Shown: piece by piece, positions 1-5,900 of the stretch
How positions within the stretch are numbered: the stretch's first letter is position 1
Layout of the letters: every line of letters starts with the position of its first letter
From: an uncultured Blautia sp.
GTDB taxonomy: Bacteria > Bacillota > Clostridia > Lachnospirales > Lachnospiraceae
Assembly (NCBI GenBank): GCA_934371915.1
Contig: CAKROE010000066.1
Coordinates: 1 to 12,526 of the forward strand
Direction: 5' to 3'
DNA length: 12,526 bases
The notes under the pieces: model-generated
The model's database searches: none
Seen by the model: the letters and a program-made list of their open reading frames with translations, nothing else
Told to the model about the DNA's origin: nothing
Position numbers and translations under genes: made by a program

Positions 1-135
1 GTGAAGCCCCCCTCAAGATGAGATATCCCATCCGAAAGGAGTAAACCCCCTTGAAGACGACGAGGTTGATAGGGCAGGGGTGGAAGTGTGGCAACACATG
101 GAGCTGACTGCTACTAATAGGGTGAGGGCTTGACC
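1..135 (+). rRNA. 23S ribosomal RNA, 3' end (partial)
   Basis: The first ~135 bases match the conserved 3' terminal domain of bacterial 23S rRNA. Visible landmarks are the CUCAAGAUGAGAU segment, the TTGAAGACGACGAGGTTGAT block, the hairpin GTGTGGCAACAC, and the terminal CTACTAATAG...GGGCTTGACC, which normally pairs with the 5' end of 23S (helix H1). The 5' part of the gene lies outside the window. The exact mature 3' end is inferred from the H1 sequence and may be off by 1-3 bases. The sequence style fits Clostridia, probably Lachnospiraceae. Confidence 0.96.
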
Positions 136-149
136 AAAAAGCATGGTCA
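131..149 (+). other. Inverted repeat overlapping the 23S 3' end
   Basis: TGACCA (131-136) and TGGTCA (144-149) are perfect 6-bp complements separated by 7 nt. The left arm is part of the last bases of 23S. The right arm resembles the 5' end of 23S (GGTCA...) that these bases normally pair with, so the hairpin could compete with or assist 3' processing of the precursor. That role is inference; only the repeat itself is seen. Confidence 0.4.
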
Positions 150-202
150 GAAAGATTCAGTTGATTGTCAACATGTATGTGGTTTTGAAGATACGATAAT
201 GA

Positions 203-240
203 AGCCGGAGCGGATAAAATCTGTTCCGGCTTTTATGTTT
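203..240 (+). terminator. Intrinsic terminator of the rrn operon
   Basis: A 12-bp stem pairs 203-214 (AGCCGGAGCGGA) with 220-231 (TCTGTTCCGGCT), including two G-U pairs, around a 5-nt TAAAA loop. A T-rich tail follows at 231-240. Its place ~70 nt after the 23S end and before the next start codon fits termination of the rRNA transcript. The 136-202 spacer holds no 5S rRNA and no tRNA that I can see. Confidence 0.88.
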
Positions 241-270
241 TATAAACACAAGCATATAAAGGGTGAACAC

Positions 271-1956
271 ATGGAATTTTATCAGTTAAAAATCACAAGA
301 AAAGGAACAAAACCTCCGGTATGGAGACGCTGCCTGATACCGGCAGATATTAACTTTGAAAAATTGGCAGAAATGCTACAGGACATTCTGGAATATCAGA
401 GTACAGATCTGTATGAAATCGAATTTTTCCAGAAAAAAGTCAGAATTTCCAACCTGACTGCACAGGGAGCAGATACCGCAAAAGGAAACTATGAATATCT
501 GGAAGCCAAAGATACAAAGACTTCAGAGCTTCTTGACACAGAAGCATGGTTTACTTTCCGCGTAAAAGAAGCGGATCTTCCGGAGTACCGTGCAGATATT
601 GAGAAAAAAGTTGAAGATGCAGAAATCAAAACAGCTGATGGTGTAAAGAAAGCTTCTGCGCCGATTATTTTGAAAGAGACAAAATCTCCAAACGATGATT
701 TTTGGTCAAAAGAGTCAGAGGAAATCAATACACTTCTTAATAAAAAGTATGGTGTACTCGGACTTGCAGATGTGATCGCAAAGAAAATTACAGAGATGGA
801 TCTGGAATCCGGGGCCGAGCAGCCGGAAGTTTCCTTTACAAGAAATCCGAAAGTAAAAGATTATCTGAATTCCTATAATAAAGAAGATCTGGTTGAAAGT
901 GCAAAAGAACTGGAGATCCCGTATGAAGGACTTTCCAAAGAAGAGCTTGCAGAGCAGATTGCTGCGAAAGTGCTTGATCCGGAAGTGATGAAATCTATTT
1001 TTCTGCAGGCGGATGAATGGGAAATAGATGCTTTTGACCATGCATCTACAAGAAAATGTTTCCCTGCAACACATAAAGACTGGAAAGAACTGGAATGGTT
1101 CAGCAATAAGGGTTACATTGTAGCATACAGTGATAATCATGCAGAAGTTCCGCAGGAAGTTATTGCTGTTTATAACCAGATCAATACCCCGGAATTACAG
1201 GAAAAATGCCGCCAGCTCAGCTGGATGCGTTCCTGCCAGAGTATGATGGGACTGATTTATGCAATCGCACCACTCAAGATCGTATACCGCATGTACCGCA
1301 AACGCGATGGCTTCAGAGTGAACTATGAAAAGTTCATGGAAATTCTGAATGAGCTGTCTGAAAAAGATGATATATGCATCATAAAAGGTGATAAGATGAT
1401 CTGGAAAGCGGTTCTTCAGGACAACCTTTATGAGAAGATCGAAGAGTTCCAGGGAGACAGAGACTTCTATATTCCGACAGTGGAAGAAACTCTGGACTAT
1501 GCAAAACACGGATATCCTTCACAGGATGTTTCCTACAGAAAACTGGCTTCTTTCCTGAGAGATGAACTTCATATTTCAGAAGAAAAGATTGAAGAACTTC
1601 TTTACATTGTGTACAAAGAATTTTCCATGGATGGAATGCTTTCTGACATCATGGAAGAGTTCAAAAAACGTGATATTGTGTTTGATTCTGACCGTCAGAT
1701 GGAGAGATTTGTTCCGATCATGATGGAAGTAAATAATAACACAAGAATGCTTGATTTCCGCGGATATACACCAAATGAGGTCAGCCGTGCCGAACAGGCT
1801 GCTGTCCCGGCCCCGGTTGCTCCGGCAATGTCGTCTTTCGTACCGATGGCAAACACTCCGGCAGTAAATATGCAGCCGAAAAAGAAAGTATATCCGAATG
1901 ATCCATGCCCGTGTGGAAGTGGAAAGAAATACAAGAAATGCTGCGGAAGAAACTGA
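271..1956 (+). CDS. pRiA4b ORF-3-like domain protein with C-terminal SEC-C motif
   Basis: This 561-aa protein is probably cytoplasmic; no signal peptide or membrane segment is seen. Residues ~1-60 (FYQLKITRKGTKPPVWRRCL, then a Tyr/Phe-rich stretch) match the start of the plasmid pRiA4b ORF-3-like fold, a family of unknown function. Residues ~199-242 (YNKEDLVESAKELEIPYEGL, then KEELAEQI) look like a SAP/Rho-N-type helix-turn-helix that may bind nucleic acid. The middle, to ~510, is charged, helical and unrecognised. An Ala/Pro-rich linker (~510-540) leads to a SEC-C zinc motif with C546, C548, C557 and C558 (CPCGSGKKYKKCCG). SEC-C is known from SecA and many uncharacterised proteins. The ATG at 271 follows an AAAGGGTG ribosome binding site. 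An in-frame TTG at 130 lies inside the rRNA and upstream of the terminator, so I reject it. No clear promoter is seen between terminator and start. The phosphatase gene follows 45 nt downstream, probably in the same transcript. Molecular function is unknown. Confidence 0.85.
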   Translation: MEFYQLKITRKGTKPPVWRRCLIPADINFEKLAEMLQDILEYQSTDLYEIEFFQKKVRISNLTAQGADTAKGNYEYLEAKDTKTSELLDTEAWFTFRVKEADLPEYRADIEKKVEDAEIKTADGVKKASAPIILKETKSPNDDFWSKESEEINTLLNKKYGVLGLADVIAKKITEMDLESGAEQPEVSFTRNPKVKDYLNSYNKEDLVESAKELEIPYEGLSKEELAEQIAAKVLDPEVMKSIFLQADEWEIDAFDHASTRKCFPATHKDWKELEWFSNKGYIVAYSDNHAEVPQEVIAVYNQINTPELQEKCRQLSWMRSCQSMMGLIYAIAPLKIVYRMYRKRDGFRVNYEKFMEILNELSEKDDICIIKGDKMIWKAVLQDNLYEKIEEFQGDRDFYIPTVEETLDYAKHGYPSQDVSYRKLASFLRDELHISEEKIEELLYIVYKEFSMDGMLSDIMEEFKKRDIVFDSDRQMERFVPIMMEVNNNTRMLDFRGYTPNEVSRAEQAAVPAPVAPAMSSFVPMANTPAVNMQPKKKVYPNDPCPCGSGKKYKKCCGRN

Positions 1957-2001
1957 TATTTAATGACAGAATAGGGTTTATACAGAAAGGTTGAAACAAA
2001 A

Positions 2002-2730
2002 ATGAAATTATTGATCGTGCGTCATGGTGATCCTGATTATTCTATAGATTCACTGACTGAGAAAGGCTGGAGAGAAGCAGAGCTTTTATCCGAAAAACTT
2101 TCAAAACTTGATATCAAAGATTTTTATGTTTCGACTATGGGACGTGCGAAGGATACAGCTTCGTGCACATTGAAAAAAATGAATCGCACAGCAACAGAGT
2201 GCGACTGGCTTCGCGAGTTTGATGTACTGATCCATCGGCCGGATGTGCCTGACCGCAAAATCTGTGCATGGGACTGGCTTCCGCAGGACTGGACACAGGA
2301 TGAGCGTTTTTATCAGTATGATCGCTGGTTTGAAAATGAAGCCATGCAGGAAGCCAACATGAAATATTATTATGATCAGGTAACCGGTGAATTTGATAAA
2401 GTTCTTGCAGAGCATGGTTATGTTCGTGACGGACACTACTACAGAGTAGAAAAAGCTAATAATGATACGCTTGTCTTCTTCTGTCATTTCGGGCTGGGCT
2501 GTGTGCTTATAAGTCACCTGCTCAGTATGTCGCCGATGGTACTCTGGCACAATCTGTGCGCAGCTCCGAGCTCTGTCACTACTCTGACAAGTGAAGAACG
2601 ACGCAAAGGAATCGCAGGCTTCCGTATGAATTCCTATGGGGATATTTCCCATTTATATGCACATGATGAACCGCCTGCATTTGCAGCACGTTTCTGCGAA
2701 TGCTATGACAACGATGAACGACATGATTAA
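2002..2730 (+). CDS. Histidine phosphatase family protein (phosphoglycerate mutase-like)
   Basis: This 242-aa cytoplasmic protein belongs to the histidine phosphatase superfamily (branch 1), whose members transfer phosphate through a phospho-histidine. The N-terminal LLIVRHGD motif carries R7 and catalytic H8. STMGRAKDTA (residues 44-53) supplies the second conserved Arg, R48. E72 (LREFD) is a plausible general acid. FFCHFG (159-164) supplies the second catalytic histidine, H162. All signature residues are present, so it is likely active. The substrate cannot be told from sequence: small phosphorylated metabolites are typical, and a true glycolytic mutase is less likely because of the long Trp-rich insert at ~88-125. 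The ATG follows AGAAAGG at 1984-1990 (11-nt spacing). It lies 45 nt after the SEC-C gene with no terminator between, suggesting co-transcription. A stem-loop follows the stop codon. Confidence 0.9.
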   Translation: MKLLIVRHGDPDYSIDSLTEKGWREAELLSEKLSKLDIKDFYVSTMGRAKDTASCTLKKMNRTATECDWLREFDVLIHRPDVPDRKICAWDWLPQDWTQDERFYQYDRWFENEAMQEANMKYYYDQVTGEFDKVLAEHGYVRDGHYYRVEKANNDTLVFFCHFGLGCVLISHLLSMSPMVLWHNLCAAPSSVTTLTSEERRKGIAGFRMNSYGDISHLYAHDEPPAFAARFCECYDNDERHD

Positions 2731-2738
2731 ATAACAAA

Positions 2739-2758
2739 GACTATCCTTTCGGATAGTT
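2739..2758 (+). terminator. Stem-loop after the phosphatase gene, possible weak terminator
   Basis: ACTATCC (2740-2746) pairs perfectly with GGATAGT (2751-2757) around a TTTC loop, and an outer G-T pair extends it. It sits 9 nt after the stop codon, where a terminator is expected. The following bases (TCCATCTGTAATCC) lack a proper T-run, so it may be a weak terminator or an mRNA 3' stabiliser. Confidence 0.45.
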
Positions 2759-2775
2759 CCATCTGTAATCCTCTT

Positions 2776-2799
2776 TTGATACAATTATTTTATGATAAT
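2776..2799 (+). promoter_or_regulatory. AT-rich candidate promoter region for the tandem giant genes
   Basis: A TTGATA box (2776-2781) and TATGATAAT (2791-2799) lie between the stem-loop and the first giant gene. They resemble -35 and -10 elements, but the gap between them is only 9-12 nt, so they cannot work together as a standard sigma-A promoter. TATGATAAT alone with a poor -35 is possible. This is the most likely place for the operon promoter, since the downstream gap (8111-8131) is too short to hold one. Confidence 0.22.
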
Positions 2800-2830
2800 T
2801 CGGTTACATAAGATAAATTGTGCGAATCAA

Positions 2831-2836
2831 AGGAGG
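2831..2836 (+). promoter_or_regulatory. Ribosome binding site of giant protein 1
   Basis: AGGAGG, 9 nt before the ATG at 2846. It decides this start over the in-frame ATG at 2792, which has no such site. Confidence 0.9.
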
Positions 2837-2949
2837 ATTATTTTTATGAAGAGAAGGACACTGGCTTTAATACTGGCAGCGGCTCTGACAGTAACCAGCG
2901 TGGAAGGAACGGCGGTTATGGCAAGTGCAGCCGAGTTCACATCGGAGGC
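2832..2949 (+). repeat. 5' direct repeat, copy 1 (RBS + signal-peptide cassette)
   Basis: This stretch covers GGAGGATTA, the spacer, and the first 104 coding bases of giant gene 1. It recurs at 8117-8235. Within the coding part there is one substitution (AGT/AGC, Ser27, silent). The spacer of copy 2 has one extra G. Similarity stops abruptly after the codons for TSEA, where the acidic segments diverge. Confidence 0.95.
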
Positions 2950-5900
2950 TGTGGAAGAAACAGAGGCAGAGTTGGAGACTGCGCCGGAAGATAGTGCAGA
3001 TGTAGCAGTTTTGTCGGATCAGGGGGATTCATCTGGGGCGGATGAGATTGAAATTTCTGACAGTGAATCACAGGATAGCGATAGCGCAGAAGAGCAGATT
3101 GATGTATTCGAAGAGACGCAGGACGGTGTGGATGAAGAGGGAATAGAGATCACCGATGAAGAAGCGTTGACAGATGCAGACGCAGAGAATGAGGAAGCGA
3201 ATATTGAAGTTTTTTCTGGCGGAGATGAAAGTATACCGACACTGACTGGTATGGAAGTAGAGGGAATAAATGAGAATACCATGCGTGATGGTGTGGCAGG
3301 GATAGACTATTATGTTGCAGTTCAGATTACGTTAAAATTTGCTGATGATACGACTTCAGAGTTCATTTTTCCATTAGGTGAAACATCATATTGCGATGCT
3401 GAAAAGACAAAAGGATATACGATAAGGGCATCGCTGAGAAGAGGGCCTGCAGGCGATGATTTAATGGGACAGAAATTGCCGAAAGGCAAGTACTATCTGT
3501 ATTTTAAATGCGATGGATATGAAAATATAAGCGCAGATATTCCGGCATATATAAATAATCTTGAAGACGGTGGAGTGTGCCAGGGTGAAATTACGACAGG
3601 AAAAAACTCAGTGATTTCGTTCCAAAATGCATACAGATATTATAAATTTGTGCCGCAAAGAGCCGGTATTTACCAGGGCAGCACAAGTTCGGTCCATTGC
3701 ATTCCATGGGTTGAAGATAAATCTGCGGGTGAAAGCACATCTTATAAAATCTATAAAAAACTTGAGGGCAGCAGGTGGGAGCTGAAAGCAAATGAACCGG
3801 TTTATTTTCAGGTATATGGCGGAAATAAGGATAACCCTTCAAATACAACGGCAACTATTACTTTAAGTGAAGTGCCACAGCTTGAAAGTATCAGCACCAC
3901 ACAGTCAGAAGTTACTTTGCTTGAGGATTACGAAACTTATTATCGTGAAGCAATTTCGAGCCTTCTGCGCTTTAATTATACGAATCAGGAAACTAAGGAT
4001 TTTGACGTACAATTTGGTTATGCAATGTACAGAGATCCTGATGGAAATACAGTAATGTCAGATCTTGTTTATGCAGATGGTGAAAATAAGGGAAAGTCGT
4101 TTGACTGGAACAATGCATATTTCAGTGGATGTTATTATGTGCCGAAAGGTTCTTATAAGTATATTTTTACATTAGAAAAAGATGGTCAGGAACTTATGAA
4201 AGTGGAGGTTCCAATAAAAGTAGAATCTCTGGCAGACCGTTATGCTCAGCTGAATAGCATCCAAGAAGGAACACAGGAAATAGATATAACCAACAGACAG
4301 TTTTATAAATTTGAACCGGAAGTAAGCGGAGACTATATGATCAGCGCAGAAACAGGGCTGTCGTATTTAGTAATAGAAGTGAAGGAAGACGGGACAACTA
4401 AGCGGCTGAAGGAAGATAACGGAAGGGTTTTGTGCAAACTTGAACAGGGTCATAAATATATCGTTGATATTTATAATCATATACCATATGCCACCAGTAC
4501 GAACCTGACTCTGAAACGACTGGCGAAAACGGAGTCTGTGGAAATTATATCTTATATGCCGCAGAAAATTAAGTGTATAGAGGGGCAGAAACCTGAATTC
4601 AATTTTATAAAAGTACGTATTAATACAGAAAAAGGATCTGAGGTTAGAAAACTGAATTACGGTGGTATTCCCGGAGTGGAAACAGATTCATATGGAAAGA
4701 CTCTGAAATATTCCTTATACAAAAAAGAAAATGATCAGTATACGGAAGTATACGATCCGGAAGCAGGAGAATATGTATACAGAGTATTTTATGATGGCAT
4801 AGAGGCGACAACCTCTATTCCGGTACATATTGCTTCTTTTCAGGAGGCGGCTCCTCAGAATGAATTAAAAAAAGATGAGAGCAAAACTCTTTCCGCGAAA
4901 GACAATCAGATTTCTGCAAGGTATCTGGCTAATTTCACAGGCAGACACCGGTTTGAATTTAATAAGAAGGTAAATGTGTATTGTGTTGGGGATACAGGTA
5001 CATCAAAGACCTATTCAAACGTTTCGGAATTTTGCGAAAAACTTGTAAGAGGAAACGCGTACTATCTGTACATTACATCAGACACAGGACTTGAAGATCT
5101 TCAGGTCAAAGTTACGGAATTGCAGAAACCGGTGAAGCTGGAAGTACTTGCAGATAATAATGAATATATTGCGGGTATCGATAATCTGTCGAATATCAAT
5201 CTTCGAACCAGAGTTACATACAGTGATGGTTCTGTGCAGGTAATAGGAATGAATGATCCGGTATACGGAGGTAAGTTGTTATACAGTGCCAGTACAAAAG
5301 ATGGAAAAACAGCGAAATACTACAATCTACTGACAGAAGGAGAATGGAAGTGTGTACCGTATATTTACGGACAGGAGGATGAAATCTCACAGATAATAGG
5401 TACAACAATTAAGGTAACGATGCCGAATGCAGAGAATCTTGATGAGCTTGAAGAGGGTGTTCCAAAGACTGTCGAACCTGTAAAACGTAAGTTTTACAAA
5501 TTTATACCGCAAACAAGTGACGATTATGAAGTGAAGGTTTCTGACGGAGCAACTGCAGCTGTGTATTCAGTTTATAATGACAGATTATCAAATCATGGAA
5601 GTATGCCGTATCTGACTGAGGATGTAACATATTTTGTCATGGTTTCCACACCGTATTCTGTAGATTTGCAGATCAAGAAAAGAGAGGATGCAGAAGATGA
5701 TGGATATGTGATGGATGAAAAGTATGATCAGACATTTGACCTCAATGACAGGGATAGAGAGGAACCGCTTTATTTTACATTTGAACCGACTGAAACAGGG
5801 TATTATAAGTTCTGGACAGAAGGTAATGCACATCCACATGTTATACTTTATGAAGAAGATAAGAAAATTGGAGATGTTTATCCTTATGCGACGGATAATG

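Noticed and set aside
160..172. Small hairpin GTTGA-TTG-TCAAC in the spacer after 23S
   Set aside because: A 5-bp stem with a 3-nt loop is too short to assign a role, and it has no T-run. The real terminator is at 203-240.
130..270. N-terminal extension of the SEC-C protein from a TTG at 130
   Set aside because: The TTG lies within the 23S rRNA end and the extension crosses the rrn terminator. The ATG at 271 has a ribosome binding site and starts the conserved domain.
715..1140. Minus-strand open frames opposite the SEC-C gene, including 715-1140 and 1195-1509
   Set aside because: They overlap a well-supported sense gene completely, have Cys/Phe/Ile-rich antisense-like composition, and show no start signals.
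2781..2821. Interrupted inverted repeat ACAATT...AATTGT upstream of giant gene 1 as an operator
   Set aside because: Only 6 bp match, across a ~29-nt gap in AT-rich DNA. This is expected by chance and cannot be supported as a binding site.
2792..2845. Start of giant protein 1 at the ATG at 2792
   Set aside because: It has no ribosome binding site, and it would place 18 extra residues before a typical Sec signal peptide. The ATG at 2846 has AGGAGG and matches the start of the paralog exactly.
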